DNA of 64,000 nucleotides from contig JAUSBL010000114.1 in the NCBI GenBank assembly GCA_030658975.1, positions 1 through 64,000 on the forward strand, in the 5' to 3' direction. Below the pieces are notes generated by a model. It ran no database searches, was not told the DNA's origin, and was given only the letters and a program-made list of their open reading frames with translations. Position 1 is the first letter of the stretch. Every line of letters starts with the position of its first letter. Shown here in pieces: positions 49,122 through 59,949 of this stretch. Source of the DNA: Candidatus Latescibacterota bacterium. GTDB taxonomy: Bacteria > Krumholzibacteriota > Krumholzibacteriia > LZORAL124-64-63. The position numbers and the translations under genes were made by a program.

Positions 49122-50375
49122 GTGACTCCCGCCCAGATCACCCCGGAAATGACCCTCTTCGAGGTCACCGAGCGCTATCCCGAGACGATCCCGGTCCTGG
49201 TGGACCAGGGTTTCAGCCACGTCGCCGACCCCGCCCGTCGCGCCTCCCACGGCAAAATGGTGACCCTGTCGCAGGCCGCGCAGATGCGGGGCAAGGACCT
49301 CGACGCGCTGCTGGCCAGCCTCGGCGGCGCGGTCGCCAGCGCGAAGAACAGCGCCGACCTGACGCTGCAGACGGCCGACGACGGGCGCATCTTCCCGACG
49401 TCGGGCGACATCCGCGTGGCGGGCCTGGTGCCCTGCCCCGTGCGCCTGCCGTTGCTGGAGGCCTTCGACGCCGCCCGTCTCGATGTGGAGCAGCGGTACG
49501 GCGTCACCGTCGGCCACCGCCTGGCCGCCGCCAGCATCGGCATGGACGCCGTGCAGAAGGAGATGGCCGAACTGCGCGACGAGGCCGACCTGCCGCACGT
49601 CTTCGTCTCGGCCGGCTTCGAGGCCTTCTTCGACCGCCGCAACCTGGCCCGCTTCAAGGACCGCGGCGTCTTCATCGACCGCTCGCCGCGCGGGGTCAAC
49701 GCCGACTTCGACGGCCTGGACCTGAAGGATCCCGACGGCCACTACGCGATGATCGCCGTGGTGGCGGCGGTGTTCCTGGTCGACAAGGCGCAGCTGGCCG
49801 AGGGGGAGCAGATCCCGCGCACGTGGGCGGACGTGCTGTCGCCGCGCCTGGAGCGGCGCGTGGCCCTGCCGGTGGGGGACTTCGACCTCTTCAACGGCAT
49901 CCTGCTGACGACGTGGAAGCGCCACGGCGACGAGGGCGTGCGCGCCCTGGCGCGCAGCCTGCTGCGCTCGCAGCACCCCAGCCAGGCCGCCGGCCGCTTC
50001 AGGGCGGGCCGCGGCGAGGCGCCCCTGGTGTCGGTCATCCCCTACTTCTTCTCGCGCATGGCCCGCCTGAACCCCGGCGTCGAGGTGGTGTGGCCCGACG
50101 ACGGCGCGATCATCAGCCCCATCTTCCTGCTGGAACGCCGCGACGCGCCGCCGGCGGCGCGCGAGCTGGCCGACTTCTTCTTCTCGCGCGCGACCGGCGA
50201 GATCCTCAGCCACCGCGGTCTGTTCCCGTCGCTGCTGCCCGAAGTGACCAACGAGCTGCCGGCCGGCGCGACGTGGCAGTGGCTCGGCTGGGACACCATC
50301 CGCGAGCACGACCTCGGCGAGCTGATCCCGCGGCTGGCCGGCGTGTTCCACGACGCGACGGGAGGCGAGGGATGA
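49122..50375 (+). CDS. DUF1858-like N-terminus fused to periplasmic-binding-protein-like (iron-type) domain
   Basis: TPEMTLFEVTERYPETIPVLVDQGFSHV is DUF1858-like; ALPVGDFDLFNGILLTTWKRHG, LADFFFSRATGEILSHRGLFPSL resemble ABC solute-binding proteins; no signal peptide visible. Confidence 0.65.
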   Translation: MTPAQITPEMTLFEVTERYPETIPVLVDQGFSHVADPARRASHGKMVTLSQAAQMRGKDLDALLASLGGAVASAKNSADLTLQTADDGRIFPTSGDIRVAGLVPCPVRLPLLEAFDAARLDVEQRYGVTVGHRLAAASIGMDAVQKEMAELRDEADLPHVFVSAGFEAFFDRRNLARFKDRGVFIDRSPRGVNADFDGLDLKDPDGHYAMIAVVAAVFLVDKAQLAEGEQIPRTWADVLSPRLERRVALPVGDFDLFNGILLTTWKRHGDEGVRALARSLLRSQHPSQAAGRFRAGRGEAPLVSVIPYFFSRMARLNPGVEVVWPDDGAIISPIFLLERRDAPPAARELADFFFSRATGEILSHRGLFPSLLPEVTNELPAGATWQWLGWDTIREHDLGELIPRLAGVFHDATGGEG

Positions 50376-51145
50376 GATTCGTGACCGTCAGCGGGCCGCC
50401 GTCCTCGGGCAAGACGGCGGTGATCCTCAAGACCATCGCGCACGTGCGCCAGGACGGCCCGCACGGGCCGGGTCTGCGCGTGGGCGTGGTGAAGTTCGAC
50501 TGCCTCAGCACCCAGGACGACGAGACCTACGCGCGCCACGGCCTGCCGGTGCGCAAGGGCCTGTCGGGCGCGCTCTGCCCCGACCACTACTTCGTCAGCA
50601 ACGTCGAGGAGTGCGTGCAGTGGGGCCGCGGCGAGGGTCTGGACGTGCTGGTGAGCGAGAGCGCCGGCCTCTGCAACCGCTGCTCGCCCTACATCCGCGA
50701 CGTGCTGGCGGTCTGCGTCATCGACAACCTCTCGGGCATCGACACGCCGCAGAAGATCGGCCCGATGCTCAAATCGGCCGACATCGTGGTGATCACCAAG
50801 GGCGACGTGGTCAGCCAGGCCGAGCGCGAGGTCTTCGCCGCCCGCGTGCGGCGCGTCAACCCCAAGGCCCGCATCCTGCACGTCAACGGCGTCACCGGCC
50901 AGGGCAGCTTCGAGTTCGCCTCGCTGTGGCGCGAGGGCCAGGAAGTGGACACCGTCGAAGGCCGGCGTCTGCGCTTCAGCATGCCGGCGGCTTTGTGCAG
51001 CTACTGTCTGGGCGAGACGCGCATCGGCGCGCAGTACCAGCTCGGCAACGTGCGCAAGATCGATCTCGGCACGGCCGGCGCCAACCTCGAGGTCGACGCC
51101 GACCGCCAGCGCGGCGCGCCGCTCAGCGGCGGACAGGGGGCGTGA
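50372..51145 (+). CDS. HypB/UreG/CobW-like GTPase with Cys motifs
   Basis: FVTVSGPPSSGKTAVILKTI P-loop; ESAGLCNRCSPYIRD; VITKGDVVSQAE; CSYCLGETRIG; overlaps upstream stop. Confidence 0.7.
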   Translation: MRFVTVSGPPSSGKTAVILKTIAHVRQDGPHGPGLRVGVVKFDCLSTQDDETYARHGLPVRKGLSGALCPDHYFVSNVEECVQWGRGEGLDVLVSESAGLCNRCSPYIRDVLAVCVIDNLSGIDTPQKIGPMLKSADIVVITKGDVVSQAEREVFAARVRRVNPKARILHVNGVTGQGSFEFASLWREGQEVDTVEGRRLRFSMPAALCSYCLGETRIGAQYQLGNVRKIDLGTAGANLEVDADRQRGAPLSGGQGA

Positions 51146-52113
51146 TGGTGCACCCCGACCTGCTGCGCGGCCTGACCACGGGCGGCCTGCGGACGCAGTG
51201 GCCCTACGCCGAGGGGTTCCTGGGCGAGCGCGGGGTGGAGCTGCCCGAGGCTCCCGTGGTGCCGCTGGCCGACTGCTGCGACGAGGCGCTGCTGGCGGAC
51301 CTCGCGGCCTTCCTGACCGAGATGGAGGCCTTCCTGTCCGGCGAGGAGGAGACCGTCGGCGCGATCACGATCCTCGGCGGCCGCGACAAGCGCGGCGAGC
51401 CGGAACCGGTGCGCGAACTCGTCGTGAGCAAGGGCGACGTCGTCTGCATCGTCGGGCCGACCGGCTCGGGCAAGAGCCGCCTGCTGGCGGACATCGAGTG
51501 GGTGGCCCGCGGCGACACGCCGACGGGCCGGCGCGTGCTGGTCGACGGCCGCGAGGGGGACGAGCGCTGGCGCGCCGGCGGCGACCGCAAGCTCGTCGCC
51601 CAGCTCAGCCAGAACATGAACTTCGTCATCGACATGGGCGTGGGCGACTTCCTGGCCCTGCACGCCGAGAGCCGCCGCGCCGACGACATCCCCGCCAAGG
51701 TGGACCGCATCTGGCAGGAGGCCAACGCGCTGGCGGGCGAGCCCTTCGCGCTGGACACCCCGGTCACCAGCCTCTCGGGCGGCCAGTCGCGCGCGCTGAT
51801 GATCGCCGACACGGCCGTGCTGTCGCACTCGCCGGTGGTGCTGATCGACGAGATCGAGAACGCCGGCATCGACCGCCGCAAGGCCCTCGAGGTGCTCGTC
51901 GGCCAGGACAAGATCGTGCTCATGGCCACCCACGACCCGATCCTCGCCCTGATGGGCGACCGCCGCGTGGTCATCGGCGGCGGCGCCATGCGCGCCGTGG
52001 TCGAACCCAGCGACGCCGAGCGCGCCAACCTCGTGGAGCTGCGGGCGCTGGACGCGCGGCTGATGGAGCTGCGGGGACGGCTGCGGCGGGGGGAGCGGTT
52101 GGATGTGATCTGA
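51145..52113 (+). CDS. Stand-alone ABC-type ATP-binding protein
   Basis: IVGPTGSGKSRLLADIEW, LSQNMNFVIDMGVGDFL, TSLSGGQSRALMIADTAVLSHSPVVLIDEIENAG, LMATHDP; no permease follows. Confidence 0.8.
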   Translation: MVHPDLLRGLTTGGLRTQWPYAEGFLGERGVELPEAPVVPLADCCDEALLADLAAFLTEMEAFLSGEEETVGAITILGGRDKRGEPEPVRELVVSKGDVVCIVGPTGSGKSRLLADIEWVARGDTPTGRRVLVDGREGDERWRAGGDRKLVAQLSQNMNFVIDMGVGDFLALHAESRRADDIPAKVDRIWQEANALAGEPFALDTPVTSLSGGQSRALMIADTAVLSHSPVVLIDEIENAGIDRRKALEVLVGQDKIVLMATHDPILALMGDRRVVIGGGAMRAVVEPSDAERANLVELRALDARLMELRGRLRRGERLDVI

Positions 52114-52221
52114 CCTGATGGACGATTGACGCCATGACCTGGATATGCGATGCTTTCGATGTCATCCTTCCCCTGATTTTGAAGTCCCATGTTTGCGACG
52201 ATCGCCGAGAGGAGCCACACC

Positions 52222-53175
52222 ATGTGGAAGCGCCTCGCCATGTTGTGCCTGCTGCCCCTCCTGCTCGTCGGCTGCAACGACGAGGACTGCGCCGAGTGTC
52301 CCGATCCCGCCCTGCAGCCGACGATGGCCAACCTCTGGCCGCACGAGGACGGCACCGGGTGGATCTACGACCTCGTACACAACGTGTACTGGCGGCCCGT
52401 CGCACCCGATCCCGTCGCGCCGATGCCGACGTTGCAGGAGCTCCACGACGCGCTGTCCGTGGCGCCCGATGGCAACGCGTACGAGGTGAGCCGCGGTCTG
52501 TTCCGGCTGCGGTTCGAGGGCGAGGTGACGACCGCGTCGGGCGTGACGGCGCAGAGCCTCGTGGGGACCTACTTCGACGACGACGATCCGCGGCGCAACT
52601 GGAACGCAGGCGCCGCGGACGGCGAGCGCCGACTGCTGCGGTTGATCGCGCGCGGACGCCCGGATCTGCGGGACCGGATCCTCGCACGGCTCGGCGAGAC
52701 AGAGGCCGATCTGAAGAATATCGAACGGTCGTCCGGGTTCTACTTCCTGCACGGCTACGCGTTCGCCTATGAGGACAGTGGCTACTACGGATACGGCGAT
52801 GGCAATGAAAGCCACAGTTGGGTCTATCTCGAAGGCGATCTCGAAGTCGGAGCGCAGTTCTCGATGCAGCTCGTCCCGGACCTCATCGATGACATCTGGC
52901 TCTACGGCCAGGTATGGTCGATCGCCGACCGGACCGTAGCCGGCGTCGAGTGGCGCAACGTCCTGGAGTGCATGTACGCGATCGACATGGGCATCCAGGA
53001 GGCGACCAACGACGAGGGCGAGGTGGTCGGCCACTACAGGAGCTACATCTACTGCGCGACCTTCTTCGCACCCGGCTTCGGGCCGATCATGAGCCGGGAG
53101 CGGTCCTACTTCCCGGGAGTGGAGCCGGAGTGGGAGTGCAGGATCTATGAGTGGAGCAACGTCATCGCCCGCTGA
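52222..53175 (+). CDS. Lipoprotein of unknown function (tandem paralogue A)
   Basis: MWKRLAMLCLLPLLLVGCNDEDCAECPDP lipobox; homologous along its length to the next CDS. Confidence 0.75.
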   Translation: MWKRLAMLCLLPLLLVGCNDEDCAECPDPALQPTMANLWPHEDGTGWIYDLVHNVYWRPVAPDPVAPMPTLQELHDALSVAPDGNAYEVSRGLFRLRFEGEVTTASGVTAQSLVGTYFDDDDPRRNWNAGAADGERRLLRLIARGRPDLRDRILARLGETEADLKNIERSSGFYFLHGYAFAYEDSGYYGYGDGNESHSWVYLEGDLEVGAQFSMQLVPDLIDDIWLYGQVWSIADRTVAGVEWRNVLECMYAIDMGIQEATNDEGEVVGHYRSYIYCATFFAPGFGPIMSRERSYFPGVEPEWECRIYEWSNVIAR

Positions 53176-53236
53176 CCGCCGATCCCGTCACCGGCGACGT
53201 GAAACGGAAACGGATCTTCGACGAGGGGAGCTCTAA

Positions 53237-54178
53237 ATGTGGAAACATCTCGTCCTGCTGTGCCTGCTGTCCCTCCTGCTCGTCGGCTGCAACGACGATG
53301 ACTGCGCTGAGTGTCCCGACCCCGCGCCGCAGCCGACGATGGCCAACCTCTGGCCGCATGAGGACGGCACCGGGTGGGTCTACGATCTCCAGTACCGGCT
53401 CTACGAGGGCCCGTCCCCGTCGGAAACGGCTCCCCCCTTGCCGTCGCTGCAGGATCTTCATGCCGACTTGGCCCAGCCCCTGGAAGGCGATCCCCTCGAA
53501 GAAGAGCAGGTGCTGTACCGGCTGCGGTTCGAGGGCGAGGCGACGATCGGTCCCGGCGCCGTGGCACAGAACCTGGTCGGGACCACGTACTTCGAATCCA
53601 GCCCGCCACTGCAGTCGCGCAGCGATCGTCGGCTGCTGGGGCTGGTCGCGCGCGCCCGACCGGACCTGCAGCCGCAGATCCTCGCTGCGTACGGCGGCAC
53701 CGCGGACGACCTCAAGGCTGTCGACGGCGCTGCGATGTATGCCCTGGGCAGCTGCGCTTTCGCCTACGAGGACAGCGGGTACTATGCGTACGGCGGTTCC
53801 GGCGCGCACCACAGCTGGATCTTCCTCGAAGGCAGCCTGCGCGTGGGTTCGGAGTTTTCGCTGCAGCTCCTCCCCGGATTCACGGACGACATGTGGCTCT
53901 ACGGGCGGATCTGGTCGATCGGCGACCGTACCGTGGACGGCGTCGCGTGGTCCAACGTTCTGGAATGCATGTACGCCCTCGACCTCGGCGTTCAGGTGGT
54001 GACCGACGACCAGGGCGAGCCCATCGGCGAGTTCCGCTCGTACATCTACTTCACGACGCTCTACGCGCCCGGATTCGGCCCGATCATGAGCGTCGAGCGT
54101 CACGTGCTCGGCTCGGACTCCGTCCTGCAGGATTGGGAGTCGGTCGTCCGCGAGTACCGCTGCACCATCGAGCGGTGA
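53237..54178 (+). CDS. Lipoprotein of unknown function (tandem paralogue B)
   Basis: MWKHLVLLCLLSLLLVGCNDDDCAECPDPAPQPTMANLWPHEDGTGWVYDL. Confidence 0.75.
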   Translation: MWKHLVLLCLLSLLLVGCNDDDCAECPDPAPQPTMANLWPHEDGTGWVYDLQYRLYEGPSPSETAPPLPSLQDLHADLAQPLEGDPLEEEQVLYRLRFEGEATIGPGAVAQNLVGTTYFESSPPLQSRSDRRLLGLVARARPDLQPQILAAYGGTADDLKAVDGAAMYALGSCAFAYEDSGYYAYGGSGAHHSWIFLEGSLRVGSEFSLQLLPGFTDDMWLYGRIWSIGDRTVDGVAWSNVLECMYALDLGVQVVTDDQGEPIGEFRSYIYFTTLYAPGFGPIMSVERHVLGSDSVLQDWESVVREYRCTIER

Positions 54179-54185
54179 CCGCGTC

Positions 54186-54215
54186 GGCCCGGGGGATGAC
54201 CGCGTCCCCCGGGCC
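54186..54215 (+). terminator. Strong GC hairpin downstream of lipoprotein B
   Basis: GGCCCGGGGGA-TGACCGCG-TCCCCCGGGCC starting 8 nt after the stop; no T-tract. Confidence 0.5.
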
Positions 54216-54353
54216 GAATCGCTGTATCGATTATTCACACCAAGCCGCCAGGACGCCGACTTCCTCGCGGCGCGCAATTCTTATCTATATGTGATATAAA
54301 GAGTTATGACTCATGTTGACGATACGCAGCCGCACCGTCATCGGGTATGATGC

Positions 54354-55748
54354 TTGCGATACCCCCGGATCATCCCACGGGAGGGAAGCATGACCCGGAC
54401 GACTCGTCGCACCAACACCCTGATCATCGCGACCCTGCTGGCGTTGGCCCTGCCCTGTCTTGCGGCGGCCGACGACGGCGGCCTCACCCTGCAGGCCATC
54501 GAGGTCCGCGGCAACGACCGCACTTCGTCCGCCGTCGTCGCACGCCAACTCGGCCTGAGCCCCGGCCAGCCGGTCGACGGCGCGCTGCTGACCGCGGCGG
54601 TGGAGGATCTGCGCCGCCGCGAGCTCTTCTCGAGCGTCGCCTTCCACACCCGCCCCGGCGACGAGCGCGGCGCCGTGGTGCTCGTGCTCGACGTGGTCGA
54701 GCGCGGTCCCGATCTGCGCTTCGGCACCGGCCGCTCGGACCTCGACGGCTGGTACCTGATCCCGGTCGAGCTCTCCCTGGACAACGCGCTGGGCCGCGGC
54801 GAAGAGGCTGCCGTGCTGGTGCGCCTGGGCTACCGCCACTCCGGCCTGGCCGCCCATTATCGCGAGGGCACCGCTCCCGGCGACACCTGGCGCTGGGGCC
54901 TGGACCTGTCCTCGCTCACGACCGACCGCGTCTATTTCGACGGCGGCGTCGAGTACGCCCACCGCGTCGAGCGCCAGGGGTTCGGCCTGACGCTGGGCCG
55001 CCGTTTGGGTCGCGCCTGGAGCCTCGAGACGGCGCTGCGCCTCGAAGGGGCCGAGGCCGATTCCACCGGCGAGGTCTGGCAGAATGAAGAACGTCTGGGC
55101 GCGGTCAGGGGCGACGAGGTCGCCTTCGCCGACCTGCCCGTGGACATCGCGGCGGCCGTGGGCCGGCGCGAACGCACGCTCCTGCGCGCCGACCTGGTGC
55201 TGGACACGCGCGCGGGGCAGTGCGCGGGCGCGCCGGCGCGCGGCGTCTGGGGCCGGCTGCGCCTGCAGCGCACCGCGGAGCGCGACGGCGGCGGCTTCGG
55301 CGCCGCGAGCGCCGACCTGCGCCTGTACCGGCCGGCCGGCGGCGGCGTGCTGGCCTGTCGCGCGCTGCTGGCGACCGTGGGCCGCGACGCCCCCTTCTAC
55401 GACCGCCTCTACCTGGGCGGGCTGTACTCGGTGCGCGGCGTGCCGAGCCAGTCGCTCAGCGCGCCCGGCGGCGGCACCTGGTCCTGGCTGACGTCGCTGG
55501 AGTACCGCGCGGCGCTGATCGGTGGCGCCGCCGATCCCCGGCTGGCGGGAGCGCTCTTCGTCGACGCGGGCCGCGCCGGTGGACCCGGTGACGCGGTGGC
55601 CGGTGACACTGCAGCGAGCATGGGCTGGGGCCTGCGCTGGCGCCTGCTGCCCGACGTGCGCCTGGGCTTCGACGTCGCCGTGCCGCTGGCCGCTGCGCCG
55701 GCGGACGAGTCCTGGCACGCGCACGCCGCCCTGGGATGGACCTTCTGA
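54354..55748 (+). CDS. BamA/TamA-like outer membrane protein (POTRA + beta barrel)
   Basis: LTLQAIEVRGNDRTSSAVVARQLGLSPGQPVDGALLTAAVEDLRRRELFSSVAF; barrel YLGGLYSVRGVPSQSL and final aromatic GWTF; start could be ATG 54390. Confidence 0.75.
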   Translation: MRYPRIIPREGSMTRTTRRTNTLIIATLLALALPCLAAADDGGLTLQAIEVRGNDRTSSAVVARQLGLSPGQPVDGALLTAAVEDLRRRELFSSVAFHTRPGDERGAVVLVLDVVERGPDLRFGTGRSDLDGWYLIPVELSLDNALGRGEEAAVLVRLGYRHSGLAAHYREGTAPGDTWRWGLDLSSLTTDRVYFDGGVEYAHRVERQGFGLTLGRRLGRAWSLETALRLEGAEADSTGEVWQNEERLGAVRGDEVAFADLPVDIAAAVGRRERTLLRADLVLDTRAGQCAGAPARGVWGRLRLQRTAERDGGGFGAASADLRLYRPAGGGVLACRALLATVGRDAPFYDRLYLGGLYSVRGVPSQSLSAPGGGTWSWLTSLEYRAALIGGAADPRLAGALFVDAGRAGGPGDAVAGDTAASMGWGLRWRLLPDVRLGFDVAVPLAAAPADESWHAHAALGWTF

Positions 55749-56389
55749 TGGGCGCGCGCGCCATCCTGACCGCGACGGCGTTCGCCTTGCTGCTCGCGCT
55801 GGGCGGCGGCGGATCCGCGCGCGCGCAGGCGCCGCGCATCATCGCCCTGGAGCCCGCCCGCACCGATTCGCTGCTGGTCTGCCGCCTGCGCACCGCGGGA
55901 CTGCCCGGCCCGGAGATCCTCTCGACGCTGCGCAGCGGCCTGTCTTCGGCTGTGGACCTGCAGTTCGAGGTGCTCGACGGGCGCGGGCGCGCCATCGACG
56001 GCCACGTGCTGCGCCTGCGCCTGGACTACGACCTCTGGGACGAGGTCTTCAGCATCGCGCAGGGCGATCGCGGCGCGACGCGCCTGCCCGACGACGCGGC
56101 CCTGCAGGCCTGGTTCGACCGCACGCCCTGGCTGCCGGTCGCGCCGCTGGCGGCGCTGGCGAATGCCGGTCCCCTGCGCCTGCGCGCCGCCCTGCGGCTG
56201 CACGCGATCGCGCCCAGCGAGCGCGAGCGCCTCGGCGAGGTCGTCTCCGGCCCGGACGGGCAGGAAGTGTCGCTGGGACTGGGCAAGCTGATCCGTTACT
56301 TCTACCGCGGCGGCGCGCGCGCGGGCGACGGCGCCACGGCCGACTCGTCGCCGTTTGCGCCCGGGGAGCTGGCACATGCACGGGATTAG
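55748..56389 (+). CDS. DUF4390-like secreted protein
   Basis: Signal peptide; VDLQFEVLDGRG...LRLRLDYDLWDEVFSI; encoded directly upstream of an NtrY-like kinase. Confidence 0.65.
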   Translation: MGARAILTATAFALLLALGGGGSARAQAPRIIALEPARTDSLLVCRLRTAGLPGPEILSTLRSGLSSAVDLQFEVLDGRGRAIDGHVLRLRLDYDLWDEVFSIAQGDRGATRLPDDAALQAWFDRTPWLPVAPLAALANAGPLRLRAALRLHAIAPSERERLGEVVSGPDGQEVSLGLGKLIRYFYRGGARAGDGATADSSPFAPGELAHARD

Positions 56390-57787
56390 GACACGCCTGT
56401 TCGCGGCCATCCTGCTGGCCGCGCTGGTGCCGGCGGTGCCGGCCGCGCTGCTGGTGCGCGACCTGCTGCAGCGCAGCCGGGACGCGTCGCTTGAGCGCCA
56501 CCTGGTCGACGGCCTCGAAGCGGGCATGGAGGAGTCGCGCCTGGCCCTGGCCGCTTCCCGCGAGGTGCTGGAGTCTGCGGCCGCCGAACTGGCCGCCGGC
56601 GGCGCGTCGGGCGTCGTCGTCCTGGACGTCGACGGCACGCCTGCGCCGCAGCTGGTGCCGCCCGCGGCGGTCGTGGACGCGGCGCGGCGGGCCGACCCCC
56701 GGTCGCAGCCGGTCGGCGACTGGCTCGTGATGCGCCGCGCGAACACCGACGGCGAAGAACTGTATCTCGTGCAGCTCCTGCCCGCGGGCCTGGCCGACCG
56801 CGCCGGCCGCCTCGCCGACGCCCTGGCCACGGCCGCGGCCCTGCGCCTGGACCGCGGCGCGATCCTGCGCGGCTACGTCACGCCCTTCCTGCTGATCTAC
56901 GCGGCGCTGCTGCTGGCGGCGCTGGGCCTGGCCGCCCTGCTGGCGCGCGGCGTCGTGGGGCCGCTGCACGCGACCGCCCGCGCCGCCGACCGCCTGGCCG
57001 CCGGCGACCTGGAAGCGCGCGTCGAAGCCGACGGTCCCGGCGAGGTGGGCGCCCTGGTGCGCGCCTTCAACGGCATGGCCGCGCGGCTGGGCGCGCAGCG
57101 CCGCGAACTGGCCCGCCTCGAGAAGCTGGCCGCCTGGCGGGGCATGTCCCGCATCCTCGCGCACGAGATCAAGAACCCGCTGACGCCCATCCTGCTGGCG
57201 GTGCAGGAGGCGCGCGGCAGCTACCGCGGCCCCGACATGGCGCACGCCGCCGTCCTGGCCGACTGCGAGACGATCGTGCGGGAGGAGGTCGAGGGGCTGC
57301 GCCGGCTGGTCGCTTCGTTCGCCGACTTCGCGCGCCTGCCCGCGCCGGAGCCCCGCGACGACGACCTGCGGCCGCTGCTCGACGACCTGGCCCGCCTCTA
57401 CGGCGATCGCCTGCGCATCGGGTCGCTCGCCGGCCCGCTGCCCGGCCGCTTCGACGCCGAGGCCCTGCGCCGCGCCCTGGTCAACCTGATCGACAACGGC
57501 CTGGGCGCCTGCGCCCGCGCCGGCCGGCCCGAGCGCGTGGAGCTGCGGGCCGCGCACGCCGACAACGCCCTGGTCGTCAGCGTCGGCGACGAGGGCGACG
57601 GCATCCCGCCGGAGAACCTCGAGCGCGTGTTCGACCCCGACTTTTCGACCCGCGGCGGCATGGGCCTCGGCCTGGCCATCGTGCGCGGCGTGGTCGACGG
57701 CCACGACGGGCGCATCTTCCTGGACTCGCAGCCCGGCCGCGGCACCACCGTCACCGTCCTGTTGCCGACTCCCCCGCAGGAGGCCCG

Positions 57788-57791
<4 letters not shown>
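56376..57791 (+). CDS. Membrane histidine kinase (NtrY-like: TM, HAMP, HisKA, HATPase)
   Basis: HAMP RAADRLAAGDLEARVEADGPGEVGALVRAFNGMAARL; H-box RILAHEIKNPLTPILLAVQEAR; NLIDNGLGAC; GMGLGLAIVRGVVDGHDGRIF. Confidence 0.88.
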
Positions 57792-59202
<1,411 letters not shown>

Positions 59203-59206
<4 letters not shown>

Positions 59207-59829
59207 ACGCCCGACGCACCCTGCGACATTTGAGCGCGATCGTCCTGCTGACCTGCCTCGCCGCCGCCGCGCCCGCCGTGGCCGCCGACTGGGAAGGCGG
59301 CCGCTGGCTGCTCGGTTTCGACATCGTTTCGAGCACGGTCGGCGCCAACGAGGACGCCAACGACCTGTTCATCGAGGAGACGGCCCCCGGCGCCGGCATG
59401 CAGATCGGCTACCTGTTCACGCCGAACTTCCAGCTGCGCCTGTTCGTCGCCGCGGCCGAACACGAAACCAGCGACCCGGACGTCAAGATCCTCTTCGGCG
59501 GCGGCACCCTCGACGCCGTCTACCTGTTCCGCGCCGGCCAGAAGGTCCGTCCCTACGTGTTCGGCGGTCTCGGCGGCTTCTCGCTGGAGTCGCAGCAGGC
59601 CGACCTGCTCTACGAGGCCGAGGGCCCGGGCATGGCCCTGGGCGGCGGCGTCCACGTGATGCTGGGCCGCAAGGTCTCCCTGCACGGCGCACTGCGCTAC
59701 GAGGCGATCAACTGGGACAAGGTCACCGCCACCTACGACGGCCCCGGCGGCTCGGCGTCGGTCACGGTGCCGGTCGACGAGGAGGGGACGGCGGGGAAGG
59801 TGCTGGTGGGAATCGTTTTCTGGCTGTAG
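59203..59829 (+). CDS. Small outer-membrane beta-barrel protein
   Basis: Signal peptide; barrel-like alternation ending GKVLVGIVFWL; AGQKVRPYVFGGLGGFSLESQ. Confidence 0.7.
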
Positions 59830-59949
59830 GTGCGATCATGCCGGTGTCGGAAACAGTGGAGGGACGCCCCGGCGTCCTCCACTTGCTCCGAGTTGTGATC
59901 GATGAGCGGATGCCAGTATAATCCTCCCACATTGATTGGGAGGTGACGG

